The notes beneath the pieces are model-generated. The model was not told the origin of the DNA. It saw nothing but the letters and a program-made list of their open reading frames with translations, and searched no databases. Of a stretch of DNA of 64,000 nt, positions 47,727 to 56,225 are shown piece after piece. Both the position numbers and the translations under genes were made by a program. Each line of letters opens with the position of its first letter. Position 1 is the first letter of the stretch. Origin of the DNA: Bacteroidaceae bacterium (GTDB lineage Bacteria > Bacteroidota > Bacteroidia > Bacteroidales > Bacteroidaceae). Where the stretch lies: the NCBI GenBank assembly GCA_017555585.1, contig JAFZGA010000003.1, positions 1 to 64,000 on the forward strand, read 5' to 3'.

Positions 47727-48503
47727 TCAATATGATGCTGAAGCCTTTATTCCCTCTTTCTCCAGCATGCAAACTATCCGGTCCAACTCCTCGCGTGTGG
47801 CCTTTTGTAATCCCTGCTGTGGTGTCTCTCGGTCAATGGTGTATATCATGACTTCGCGTGGAGCAATATGCTTTATTGCAGAAATCCAGGGTAGTACAAA
47901 GGCGTCTCCTGTGTTGTTTACGTCATATCCGTTTACCTCGCCTTTCAGGAACATTGTCTGTATGACTGCTTTGCCCTCAAAGGCTTTCATGCGCTCAATT
48001 ATCTTTTCCAGGTCGTATCTGCCTGTAGGACGGTCAAGAAATGAAATATAATTGCTGTTTACGGTGTCGAGCTTGAGGATGTTGTTGTCAACCTTTTTCA
48101 GTGCATTGAAAACGCTGTCTCTTGTTATGAGGGTGGCATTTGTCAGAACGCTTATCTTCGCATTGGGGCAATATCTGTTGCGTAGTGCAATGGTGTCGTC
48201 CATTATTGCCTCAAATTCAGGGTGTACGGTAGGTTCTCCATTGCCGGCAAATGTCAGTACATCCGGGAATTCGCTGTTCTCCTGCATTTCAAGCAGTTTC
48301 TTTTCCAATGCTCTTGCAACATCTTCGCGTTTTGGGAGTCTCTTGCTTGGTCGGCGTTCGGCATTGAATCCACATTCGCAATACAGGCAGTCGAATGTGC
48401 ATATCTTGCCGTCATCCGGTAGCAGGTTAATGCCTAAGGATATACCGAGGCGACGGCTCTTTACTGGTCCGAATATCGGTGAAGGATATATGATTGTTGC
48501 CAT
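47727..48503 (-). CDS. Radical SAM protein
   Basis: This 258-aa protein shows the iron-sulfur cluster motif C-T-F-D-C-L-Y-C (CxxxCxxC, at about 34-41) near the N-terminus, then the SAM-binding region with FAGNGEPTVHPEF. The start GPVKSRRLGISLGINLLP matches the COG0731-type group of radical SAM proteins. The reaction is unknown. It is the last gene of an argS-RNase H-radical SAM run on the minus strand, 37 bases after the RNase H gene. Confidence 0.88.
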   Translation of the reverse strand: MATIIYPSPIFGPVKSRRLGISLGINLLPDDGKICTFDCLYCECGFNAERRPSKRLPKREDVARALEKKLLEMQENSEFPDVLTFAGNGEPTVHPEFEAIMDDTIALRNRYCPNAKISVLTNATLITRDSVFNALKKVDNNILKLDTVNSNYISFLDRPTGRYDLEKIIERMKAFEGKAVIQTMFLKGEVNGYDVNNTGDAFVLPWISAIKHIAPREVMIYTIDRETPQQGLQKATREELDRIVCMLEKEGIKASASY

Positions 48504-48540
48504 CTTTGTGTATATTGTAACGGCTCGTGTCGCCTATTGT

Positions 48541-49167
48541 TCATTTTCTGCCAAAATCGGCAGGAATTTCTCCCCACTTGTCTGTCTCCCATTTGATGAG
48601 CACAGTCTTGTAGCTGTTTTCCTTAAGCCATTTCTCGGCACGCTCTATGTATTTGAATAGCTCTTCGCTCTGGCCGTCCCTAGGCAACTTTGTCTTGCAC
48701 TGTTTTGCCTTTACCCACAGCAGTGCATTCCGGCTGTCAGAGTATATCGGCAGGTCAATTCCCCTCTGTTTCAATAGTGCCAATCCATGTACTATGGCCA
48801 GAAACTCACCTATATTGTTTGTGCCGAACATCGGTCCGAAATGGAATATCTCCTCTCCTGTGCCTATGTATACTCCACGATACTCCATCATGCCTGGGTT
48901 ACCGCTGCATGCGGCATCAACGGCAAGCGCGTTCTTTATGATCTCGGGCGGATAACCGCCGGAAGTGGTTTTCGCCTTCTCCTTGTTGCCTTGTCCTATG
49001 TATTCGCGAGGTGATGAACTGTATGCCCTTTCTGCCTCTTCGAGGGTATCGAACGACTTGTAAAGAGCCTGTTTTACACCCTTTATCTGTTCCTGGCACT
49101 CGTCCCAGCTTTTATATATGCCGGGAACGAGTCCGTTCCAAACTACATAGAAACGTTTCTTTGCCAT
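48541..49167 (-). CDS. Viroplasmin-domain ribonuclease H
   Basis: The 208-aa protein joins an N-terminal caulimovirus viroplasmin-like RNA:DNA hybrid-binding domain (about 1-45, RFYVVWNGLVPGIYKSWDEC) to an RNase H domain (about 70-208). Acidic residues that can serve as the catalytic set are present in AVDAACSGNPG, IGEFLAIVHGLALL, IYSDSRNALLW and PADFGRK. It should remove RNA from RNA:DNA hybrids, like eukaryotic RNase H1. It lies 15 bases after argS. Confidence 0.9.
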   Translation of the reverse strand: MAKKRFYVVWNGLVPGIYKSWDECQEQIKGVKQALYKSFDTLEEAERAYSSSPREYIGQGNKEKAKTTSGGYPPEIIKNALAVDAACSGNPGMMEYRGVYIGTGEEIFHFGPMFGTNNIGEFLAIVHGLALLKQRGIDLPIYSDSRNALLWVKAKQCKTKLPRDGQSEELFKYIERAEKWLKENSYKTVLIKWETDKWGEIPADFGRK

Positions 49168-49182
49168 GCCGGTATCGGAGTA

Positions 49183-50973
49183 TTACATTCTCTCAGGCAC
49201 CTCTATACCCAAAAGATTCATTGCACTCTTGATGATCTTGCCTACATTGTGGGTCAAAAGAATGCGGAAAGCCTTTGTAGCTTCGTTCTCCTCCCTGAGT
49301 ATGCTGAAGTCATGATAGAACTGATTGTACTCCTTGGCAAGCTCGTATGCATAGTTCGCAATGCCCGATGGTGAGTAGTCTGTACCGGCCTGTCTTACAA
49401 TGGCGGGGTAATCGTTAAGCATACGTATGATTGCGCACTCCTTCTCGCTTATGGTCTCAGGTTTTGCGTTGTTTCTGTTCACGCCGGCTTCGTCAGCCTT
49501 GCGCTCGATTGAGCGTGTACGTGCGTATGTATATTGGATGAACGGACCAGTGTTTCCATTGAAATCGATCGACTCTTTAGGATTGAAAAGCATGTTCTTG
49601 CGTGCATCCACCTTCAGCATGAAGTATTTCAATGCTCCAAGGCCGATGATGCGGTTGATGTTTGCCTTCTCCTCCTCGGTGAGGTCATTGAGCTTGTTTC
49701 CGAGTTCCTCTGATGTCTCGCGTGCTGTTCCTATCATCTCGTCCATCAGGTCGTCAGCGTCAACAACAGTACCTTCACGGCTCTTCATCTTGCCCTCGGG
49801 CAGTTCAACCATACCGTATGAGAAGTGTACAAGTCCTTTACCCCATGAGAATCCGAGCTTGTCAAGCAATAATGACAAAACCTGGAAGTGATAGTTCTGT
49901 TCGTTACCTACAACGTATACCATCTTGTCGATAGGGTAGTCACGGAAACGCAACTGTGCAGTACCGATATCCTGTGTCATATATACCGATGTGCCGTCGC
50001 TGCGTAACAACAGTTTCTCGTCAAGTCCGTCGTTCTTCAGGTCTGCCCATACCGATTCGTCTTCTCTGCGATAGAATATGCCTTTCTCCAATCCACCGAG
50101 AACAGTCTCCTTACCTACGAGGTATGTGTCGCTCTCGTAATATATCTTGTCAAAGTCTACTCCAAGACGTTTGTATGTCTCGTCGAATCCTTCGTATACC
50201 CAATTGTTCATCTTCTCCCAGAGAGCGCGTACCTCTTTGTCTCCGGCCTCCCATTTCACAAGCATTTCGCGTGCTTCGGCCATGAGTGGTGAAGCTGCCT
50301 CGGCCTCCTCCTTGCTCATGCCTTTCTCCATAAGCTCATTAAGCTCAGCCTTATAGTGCTTGTCGAATGCAACATAATAGTCACCGATAAGATGGTCGCC
50401 CTTCTTGCCGCTGCTTGCAGGAGTTTCACCTTCGCCCCATTTTAGCCATGCGAGCATTGATTTGCAGATGTGTATACCGCGGTCGTTTACAATATTGGTC
50501 TTTACAACCTTGTTGCCGTTTGCCTCAATGATGTTTGACAATGCATAACCGAGCAGGTTGTTGCGGATATGTCCCAGGTGCAGTGGCTTGTTGGTGTTTG
50601 GCGATGAGTACTCTACCATTACAAGTGGCGAATTCTCGGTAACAGGTGTTATACCCCATTTTTCGTCCTTGTCAATCTCGTTCAGCAGGTCAACCCAATA
50701 GTTTGCCGATATGGCAAGGTTGAGGAATCCCTTTACTACGTTGAATGAAGATATGGCAGTAACGTTGTTTTTCAGATACTCTCCTATTTCCTGTGCTGTC
50801 TCTTCAGGACGTTTTTTTGAAAGAGCGAGGAATGGGAATACTACAACAGTGTAGTCGCCTTCAAACTCCTTACGTGTCTTTTGCAACTGTATCTTTTCTG
50901 CGCTGAATTCGGTACCGTAAAGGCTCTTGATAGCCTCAACCACACTCTGTACCAATGTTGTTTCAATATTCAT
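49183..50973 (-). CDS. argS: Arginyl-tRNA synthetase
   Basis: This class I enzyme charges tRNA-Arg. The 596-aa protein has the HIGH-type motif SPNTNKPLHLGHIRNN (HLGH at about 132-135), a KMSKS-type motif GKMKSREGT and the C-terminal DALR anticodon domain ending MNLLGIEVPERM. I chose ATG 50973; an upstream in-frame start at 51024 would lie in the promoter region. It is the first gene of a three-gene minus-strand run. Confidence 0.97.
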   Translation of the reverse strand: MNIETTLVQSVVEAIKSLYGTEFSAEKIQLQKTRKEFEGDYTVVVFPFLALSKKRPEETAQEIGEYLKNNVTAISSFNVVKGFLNLAISANYWVDLLNEIDKDEKWGITPVTENSPLVMVEYSSPNTNKPLHLGHIRNNLLGYALSNIIEANGNKVVKTNIVNDRGIHICKSMLAWLKWGEGETPASSGKKGDHLIGDYYVAFDKHYKAELNELMEKGMSKEEAEAASPLMAEAREMLVKWEAGDKEVRALWEKMNNWVYEGFDETYKRLGVDFDKIYYESDTYLVGKETVLGGLEKGIFYRREDESVWADLKNDGLDEKLLLRSDGTSVYMTQDIGTAQLRFRDYPIDKMVYVVGNEQNYHFQVLSLLLDKLGFSWGKGLVHFSYGMVELPEGKMKSREGTVVDADDLMDEMIGTARETSEELGNKLNDLTEEEKANINRIIGLGALKYFMLKVDARKNMLFNPKESIDFNGNTGPFIQYTYARTRSIERKADEAGVNRNNAKPETISEKECAIIRMLNDYPAIVRQAGTDYSPSGIANYAYELAKEYNQFYHDFSILREENEATKAFRILLTHNVGKIIKSAMNLLGIEVPERM

Positions 50974-51021
50974 TTTATATATGTTTTTTATTTGTTTCCT
51001 ATCTGTTTTTAAAGCTATCTG

Positions 51022-51052
51022 CAAAGATAATCATAAGCGAGCGAAATACAAA
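51022..51052 (-). promoter_or_regulatory. Promoter of argS
   Basis: Read on the minus strand, TTTG (51052-51049) and TATCTTTG (51029-51022) are separated by exactly 19 bases, a full match to the Bacteroidales promoter. It is the gene-proximal box of a tandem repeat array. Confidence 0.85.
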
Positions 51053-51229
51053 GCTTGCTTTGAAATTTCGCAGCGAGCGATGATTATCTTCGCGCGAAGC
51101 GCAAAGATTCCACGAGCGAAATACAAAGCTTGCTTTGAAATTTCACAGCGAGCGATGATTATCTTCGCGCGAAGCGCAAAGATTCCACGAACTAAATACA
51201 AAGCAAGCGACAGTTGTCTTTGCGGTTTG
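51041..51229 (-). repeat. 75-base tandem repeats upstream of argS
   Basis: Two complete units (51041-51115 and 51116-51190) differ at only a few bases, and a partial third unit runs from 51191. Each full unit contains, on the minus strand, AATCTTTGCGC with TTC and GCGCGAAGAT (a palindrome around a -7-like box) and a second hairpin built of GCGAAAT-ACAAAGC with GCTTTG-AAATTTCGC. In the distal units the -7 match is imperfect (AATCTTTG) and the spacing to the TTTG is only 14 bases, so only the proximal box looks like a full promoter. Confidence 0.85.
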
Positions 51230-51317
51230 ATTATGATAATTTGATGGATTTGTACTCATAAACTGTTATATAAAATTAAATAATCATTTTAATCGGCAAT
51301 TTGGAAAGTTAAAACTC

Positions 51318-51500
51318 GCTCGTTTGTATTATCTTTGCACTTCGTGCTAAGCTGTACTGCGCTCGCGGTAAAACTTGAAAGCAAGCTTTCCGTTTAGCTC
51401 GTTTGTATTATCTTTGCGCTTTGCGCGAAGATATACTGCACTCGCGGTAAAACATGAAAGCAAGCTTCCTGTTTAGCTCGTTTGTATTATCTTTGCACTC
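51318..51500 (+). repeat. 79-base tandem promoter repeats upstream of the rhomboid genes
   Basis: Three copies start with GCTCGTTTG at 51318, 51397 and 51476, spacing exactly 79 bases. Each carries a full -7 box TATCTTTG (51330-51337, 51409-51416, 51488-51495). After the box, copy 1 reads GCAC-TTC-GTGC and copy 2 reads GCGC-TTT-GCGC, a small stem kept by paired changes. Copy 3 ends after the box and leads to the rhomboid start 30 bases later. The family is the same as that upstream of argS, arranged head to head with it. Confidence 0.85.
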
Positions 51501-51524
51501 TAATTTGGATTGAAAATTATTTTT

Positions 51525-52253
51525 ATGAATAGAATACCTGTAGTTACAAAGAATCTTTTGGCCATAAATGTGATAATGTTCCTGGCCATGCTGGTTGCCG
51601 GAAAGAACGGTCTCGACCTGAATAACATATTGGGCTTGCATTTTTTTATGTCAAGCGAATTCCATCCTTATCAGTTTGTGACATACATGTTCATGCATGG
51701 CGATTTCTCGCACCTCTTCTTTAATATGTTCGCACTCTTTATGTTCGGACGCACATTGGAGTATGTGTGGGGGCCAAAACGCTTCCTGATATTCTACATC
51801 GTTGCCGGTTTGGGAGCAGCTTGCGTGCAGGAAGTCATAGCAGCAGCGCGATATTTCTCTATGGTAGGCAATATCGATACCGACCTTGTCGCTCTTGTTT
51901 TTGAAGAGGGCGCAGCTGCTTTGAATGAAGGCAAGAACTTCATTATACCGCAACTTGCCAAACTGAATCTGGTGTTGAACTCACAGACTATAGGAGCATC
52001 GGGCGCGGTATATGCCATACTTCTGGGCTTTGGTATGCTTTTTCCCAATGAGAGAATGTTCATATTCCCGCTTCCATTCCCGATAAAGGCGAAGTTCTTT
52101 GTTATGGGATATGCCTTGATTGAACTGTATCTGGGTGTGTTTGGCTCACCTGATGGAGTAGCGCATTTTGCCCATCTCGGCGGTATGCTGTTTGGTCTTG
52201 TGCTTATATTGTTGTGGCGTAAAAAAGGTGAAATAGGTGGTCCTTATGTTTAA
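51525..52253 (+). CDS. Rhomboid family intramembrane serine protease
   Basis: The 242-aa protein has about six membrane segments. The catalytic pair is present: Ser in the GASG motif (S159, IGASGAVYAI) and His in AHFAHLGG (H217). The HxxxN-like region FMHGDFSHLFFNMFALFMFG is also seen. A loop of about 40 residues between segments 3 and 4 is larger than usual. I chose ATG 51525. It overlaps the second rhomboid gene by 8 bases, so the two are translationally coupled. Confidence 0.92.
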   Translation: MNRIPVVTKNLLAINVIMFLAMLVAGKNGLDLNNILGLHFFMSSEFHPYQFVTYMFMHGDFSHLFFNMFALFMFGRTLEYVWGPKRFLIFYIVAGLGAACVQEVIAAARYFSMVGNIDTDLVALVFEEGAAALNEGKNFIIPQLAKLNLVLNSQTIGASGAVYAILLGFGMLFPNERMFIFPLPFPIKAKFFVMGYALIELYLGVFGSPDGVAHFAHLGGMLFGLVLILLWRKKGEIGGPYV

Positions 52254-53139
52254 GAATATCTTACAAAAATTCAAGTTGCAGAATATTGTAGGCAAGTTTA
52301 TATATATCAATGTCGCAATATATGTGGTTGTTGCCCTGATAGGAGTCTTTTCGGTGCTTTTCAATGCAGGTGCCGGTGATGTTGTTGTGCGGTATCTTGA
52401 ATTGCCGTCGTCGTTACAGCAGTTGCTGTGCCGTCCATGGACACTCTTTACATATATGTTCCTTCACGAACAGTTCATGCATATCCTATGGAATATGATA
52501 GCTCTTTATGTGTTCGGGCGTATATTCATCGAATTCTTCTCGTTACGCCATTTCGTAGGTACATATATACTCGGCGGTCTTTTTGGTGGCGTGGCATTTG
52601 TGCTATCGTATAATGTGTTCCCCTATTTTGAGCCATACGTGGGCATTTCATATCTGATAGGTGCTTCAGCCTCCGTTCTTGCCATTGTCGTTGCATCGGC
52701 AGTACGTAATCCCGGGTACAGAATCAATCTGTTGCTTATAGGCAGCGTCAAATTGTCAACTTTTGCACTTGTAACGGTTGCAATTTCTGTCTTTATGCTT
52801 GCAGGCAACAATGCCGGTGGAAATTTTGCCCATTTGGGTGGAGCTGTAGCAGGTTGGCTTGTTGCGTATATGCTGAATAAGGGTGTCGATATTACCTCTT
52901 TTGTCAACAAGCCGATAGATTGGGTAACATCGTTCTTCAAGAAAGGACATTCTTCACGCAAGAGAAAGCCTGAATTCAAATATTCCTCAGGTGGCCGTAG
53001 TGCTGATTATGAATATAATGCACGCAAAAAGGCAAACGAAGCCGAAATAGACAAGATTCTCGAGAAAATCAAACGTGGCGGTTATGCTTCGCTTACTGAG
53101 GAAGAGAAAAAACGGCTTTTTGATGCCTCTTCGAAATAG
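52246..53139 (+). CDS. Second rhomboid family protein
   Basis: The 297-aa protein shows the rhomboid fold with the segment FLHEQFMHILWNMIALYVFG. The nucleophile motif reads GASA (S141) instead of the usual GxSG, and a histidine is kept in GNFAHLGG (H196). About 80 C-terminal residues form a charged cytoplasmic tail (KKGHSSRKRKPEFKY and later EEEKKRLFD). The loss of the second glycine may change activity. It overlaps the upstream rhomboid gene by 8 bases, so they may act as a pair. Confidence 0.88.
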   Translation: MFKNILQKFKLQNIVGKFIYINVAIYVVVALIGVFSVLFNAGAGDVVVRYLELPSSLQQLLCRPWTLFTYMFLHEQFMHILWNMIALYVFGRIFIEFFSLRHFVGTYILGGLFGGVAFVLSYNVFPYFEPYVGISYLIGASASVLAIVVASAVRNPGYRINLLLIGSVKLSTFALVTVAISVFMLAGNNAGGNFAHLGGAVAGWLVAYMLNKGVDITSFVNKPIDWVTSFFKKGHSSRKRKPEFKYSSGGRSADYEYNARKKANEAEIDKILEKIKRGGYASLTEEEKKRLFDASSK

Positions 53140-53166
53140 CGGTTTCCAGCAGTGGTAAAAGGTTAC

Positions 53167-53215
53167 AAATGGTTTGTGCTGTATTGTCGTACAGTCAAAC
53201 CATTTGTCTGTTTTT
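53167..53215 (+). terminator. Terminator after the rhomboid pair
   Basis: AAATGGTTTG (53167-53176) and CAAACCATTT (53196-53205) pair perfectly, enclose an inner stem (CTGTA/TACAG), and are followed by a T run. Confidence 0.85.
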
Positions 53216-53303
53216 AGGGTGTTTTTGCCTCTTTTGTCCTCTATTTTATTATATTATGTAAAGAAAAACACCACAAATAGCTTATACTTTTAGAAAAAAA
53301 CAC

Positions 53304-53311
53304 TATATTTG
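53304..53311 (+). promoter_or_regulatory. -7 box of the secDF promoter
   Basis: TATATTTG matches TAnnTTTG and lies 50 bases before the secDF start codon. The -33 element is weak. Confidence 0.6.
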
Positions 53312-53361
53312 CGCGATTTTGATAAAAAGGCTAAAATAAATCACAATAAAATTTAATTAAA

Positions 53362-56169
53362 ATGCAGAACAAAGGATTTGTAAAAGTATTTGCAGTACTG
53401 CTGACAATTGTATGTTTGTTCTACTTGTCATTCTCAGTTGTAACCAGCTACCATGCAGGTAAGGCCGAAGAGAGTGGCGACAGCAAGCACTACATGGATT
53501 CAATGCAGAACAAGAATGTTTGGCTTGGAATCTACTCTTTGCAGGAGTGCCGCGAATTGGAGATTGGTCTAGGTTTGGACCTTAAGGGTGGTATGTATGT
53601 CATTATGGAAGTTTCTGTTCCTGACATTGTAAAGGCATTGTCTGGTGACAAGCAGGATGAGAACTTCAAGACTGCATTGAATAATGCACGTATGGCAACT
53701 ATCAATGGTGGTGACTATATCACTGCTTTCATCAACGAGTATCACAAAGTTGCTCCAGGCAGCAACCTTGCATCTCTTTTTGCAACATACGACTTGAAGG
53801 ATAGAATTTCACAGAGTTCTACCGACAAGGAGGTTGAAGAGGTATTGCGTGCCGAGGTAAAGGCTGCTGTTGACAACTCTTACAATGTATTGCGCACACG
53901 TATCGACCGTTTCGGTGTTGTTCAGCCTAATATCCAGGCTATCGAGGGCGGTATGGGCCGTATCATGATTGAGCTTCCTGGCGTAAAGGATCCCGATCGT
54001 GTACGTAAGTTGTTGCAGGGTTCAGCAAATCTTGAGTTCTGGGAGACATACAGCCTTGACGAGATCTCTAAGGTTGTATACCCAGCATTGCAGGATATCG
54101 ACAGCAAGCTCGAAGGCAACGCTTTGATGTCAAAGTTGCAGATGGCAAATACATCATACTGCACAGTAGGTATTGCTCACTATAGCGATACTGCTGCCAT
54201 CAATGCAATTCTTGCAAGCAAGGAGGCTAAGATGCTTCTTCCAAGAGACCTTCGCATGATGTGGAACGTTGACGCTCTTGACGGTGACTCAACAAAGACT
54301 CTCTTTGAACTTAACGCAATTAAGGTTACAGAGCGTAACGGTAAAGCTCCTGTAGAGGGCGAGGTAATTTCTGATGCTAAGGCAGGTTTTGACCAGCAGG
54401 GTGCTCCATGCGTTGATATGCAGATGAACATCGAGGGCTCAAGAAAATGGGCTGCTTTGACAAAGAAGAACCTTCACCGTGCTATCGCAATCGTTCTCGA
54501 CGGTTATGTATACAGCGCACCTATGGTACAGTCTGAAATCACCGGTGGACGTTCACAGATTACAGGTAACTTTACAATCGAGGCTACTCAGGACTTGGCT
54601 AACGTTCTCCGTTCAGGTAAGATGGCTGCTCCTGTACGCATCATTCAGGAAGAGGTTGTAGGTCCTTCACTTGGTCAGAAGTCAATTGAGCAAGGTATCG
54701 TTTCGTTCATCGTTGCATTTGTTCTCCTTATGATATACATGTGCGCGATGTATGGTGTAATACCAGGTTCTGTTGCTAACCTTGCATTGTTGCTCAACCT
54801 GTTCTTCACAATGGGTATACTTGCTTCATTCCAGGCTGCATTGACAATGTCAGGTATCGCAGGTATCGTGTTAACTCTTGGTATGGCTGTCGATGCTAAC
54901 GTGCTTATCTACGAGCGCGCTAAGGAGGAGTTGCGTGCAGGTAAGAATGTACGTTTGGCTCTTACAGACGGTTACAAGAACGCATTCTCAGCAATTCTTG
55001 ACTCAAACATCACATCTATCATAACAGGTATCATCCTGTTCAACTTCGGTACAGGTCCTATCAAGGGATTTGCTACAACTCTTATCATCGGTCTGTTGTG
55101 CTCATTCTTTACAGCAGTGTTTGTGACACGTGTTATCTATGACAAGTTCATGTCTAAGGGCAAGTGGTTGAACCTCACATTCACTACAAAGCTCTCACGC
55201 AACCTGATGAAGGAGCCTAACTTCAACTTTATCGGTGCTTCTAAGAAGTCAGCAATCGTGTTCGGTATCGTTGCTGTTGCAATGGTGGTTTCATTCGCAT
55301 TCCGCGGTTTGAGCCAGAGCATCGACTTCACCGGTGGACGTAACTTTGTTGTTCAGTTCGAGAAAGAGGTTGAGCCTGAGACAGTTCGTGCTTTGTTGAA
55401 GGAGAAGATCACTGAGGATAATGTACAGGCTATCGCTTTGGGTACAGACGGTAAGACTATCCGCGTGACAACCAACTATATGATCAATGATACAGCTAAG
55501 GTTGCCGATGACAAGATCACAGAGTTCCTCTATGATTCTTTCATGGAAGGCAAACTCTTGAGCGAGGATTTGACAATCGAGACATTCCGTGACTATGACA
55601 ACCACACAGGAGGTTCAATCATCAGCTCACAGAAGGTTGGTCCAAGCATGGCTGAGGATATCCGCAACGGTGCTATCGTATCAGTGATACTTGCGCTCAT
55701 TGCAATCTTTATCTACATCCTTGTACGTTTCCGTAACGTAGCTTACAGTATCGGTTCTATCTTTGCACTCGGTATCGACGTGCTTATGATTATAGGTTGC
55801 TACTCATTGTTCTATGGCATCTTGCCGATGTCACTTGAGATTGACCAGACATTCATCGGTGCTATCTTGACAGCTATCGGTTATTCAATCAATGACAAGG
55901 TGGTTATCTTCGACCGTGTACGTGAGTTTACTCACCTCTATCCAAAACGTAACAAGTTCGACTTGTTCAATACATCGTTGAATACAACATTGGCTCGTAC
56001 AATCAATACATCTGTCAGCACATTGATCGTGTTGCTCTGTATCTTTGTACTCGGTGGCGACAGCATCCGTAGCTTCTCATTCGCGATGATTCTTGGTGTT
56101 ATATTCGGTACATTGTCATCACTCTTCATTGCTGCTCCTGTAGCTTACAGCTTCTTGCGCAAGAAGTAA
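53362..56169 (+). CDS. secDF: Fused SecD-SecF protein translocase subunit
   Basis: SecD and SecF help the Sec translocon export proteins, using the proton gradient. The 935-aa chain contains both: the SecD half with GLGLDLKGGMYVIMEVSV near residue 75, the large periplasmic loop and the segment GMAVDANVLIYERAKEELR, and the SecF half from about residue 640 with IDFTGGRNFVVQFE and a second six-helix membrane part with TAIGYSINDKVVIFDRVRE. A fusion is the normal state in Bacteroidetes. Codon use is strongly biased, as expected for a well-expressed gene. Confidence 0.97.
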   Translation: MQNKGFVKVFAVLLTIVCLFYLSFSVVTSYHAGKAEESGDSKHYMDSMQNKNVWLGIYSLQECRELEIGLGLDLKGGMYVIMEVSVPDIVKALSGDKQDENFKTALNNARMATINGGDYITAFINEYHKVAPGSNLASLFATYDLKDRISQSSTDKEVEEVLRAEVKAAVDNSYNVLRTRIDRFGVVQPNIQAIEGGMGRIMIELPGVKDPDRVRKLLQGSANLEFWETYSLDEISKVVYPALQDIDSKLEGNALMSKLQMANTSYCTVGIAHYSDTAAINAILASKEAKMLLPRDLRMMWNVDALDGDSTKTLFELNAIKVTERNGKAPVEGEVISDAKAGFDQQGAPCVDMQMNIEGSRKWAALTKKNLHRAIAIVLDGYVYSAPMVQSEITGGRSQITGNFTIEATQDLANVLRSGKMAAPVRIIQEEVVGPSLGQKSIEQGIVSFIVAFVLLMIYMCAMYGVIPGSVANLALLLNLFFTMGILASFQAALTMSGIAGIVLTLGMAVDANVLIYERAKEELRAGKNVRLALTDGYKNAFSAILDSNITSIITGIILFNFGTGPIKGFATTLIIGLLCSFFTAVFVTRVIYDKFMSKGKWLNLTFTTKLSRNLMKEPNFNFIGASKKSAIVFGIVAVAMVVSFAFRGLSQSIDFTGGRNFVVQFEKEVEPETVRALLKEKITEDNVQAIALGTDGKTIRVTTNYMINDTAKVADDKITEFLYDSFMEGKLLSEDLTIETFRDYDNHTGGSIISSQKVGPSMAEDIRNGAIVSVILALIAIFIYILVRFRNVAYSIGSIFALGIDVLMIIGCYSLFYGILPMSLEIDQTFIGAILTAIGYSINDKVVIFDRVREFTHLYPKRNKFDLFNTSLNTTLARTINTSVSTLIVLLCIFVLGGDSIRSFSFAMILGVIFGTLSSLFIAAPVAYSFLRKK

Positions 56170-56186
56170 TAGAGTGATATATCATA

Positions 56187-56224
56187 AACAAATCAGGCTG
56201 AACGTGTGTTCAGCCTGATTTGTT
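56187..56224. terminator. Bidirectional terminator after secDF
   Basis: A 17-bp perfect stem (AACAAATCAGGCTGAAC with GTTCAGCCTGATTTGTT, loop GTGT) lies between the converging secDF and DUF2851 genes, 1 base before the end of the latter. Confidence 0.9.
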
Positions 56225-56225
56225 G

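Noticed and set aside
47366..47851. 161-codon plus-strand frame
   Set aside because: It lies out of frame over the YqaA-like gene and across the perfect palindrome into the opposite-strand radical SAM gene.
50927..51244. 105-codon plus-strand frame across the argS upstream repeats
   Set aside because: Its repeated peptide is a direct product of the 75-base DNA repeats, and it overlaps argS and its promoter.
51022..51500. CRISPR array
   Set aside because: Units are repeated over their whole length with no unique spacers, and no cas genes are present.
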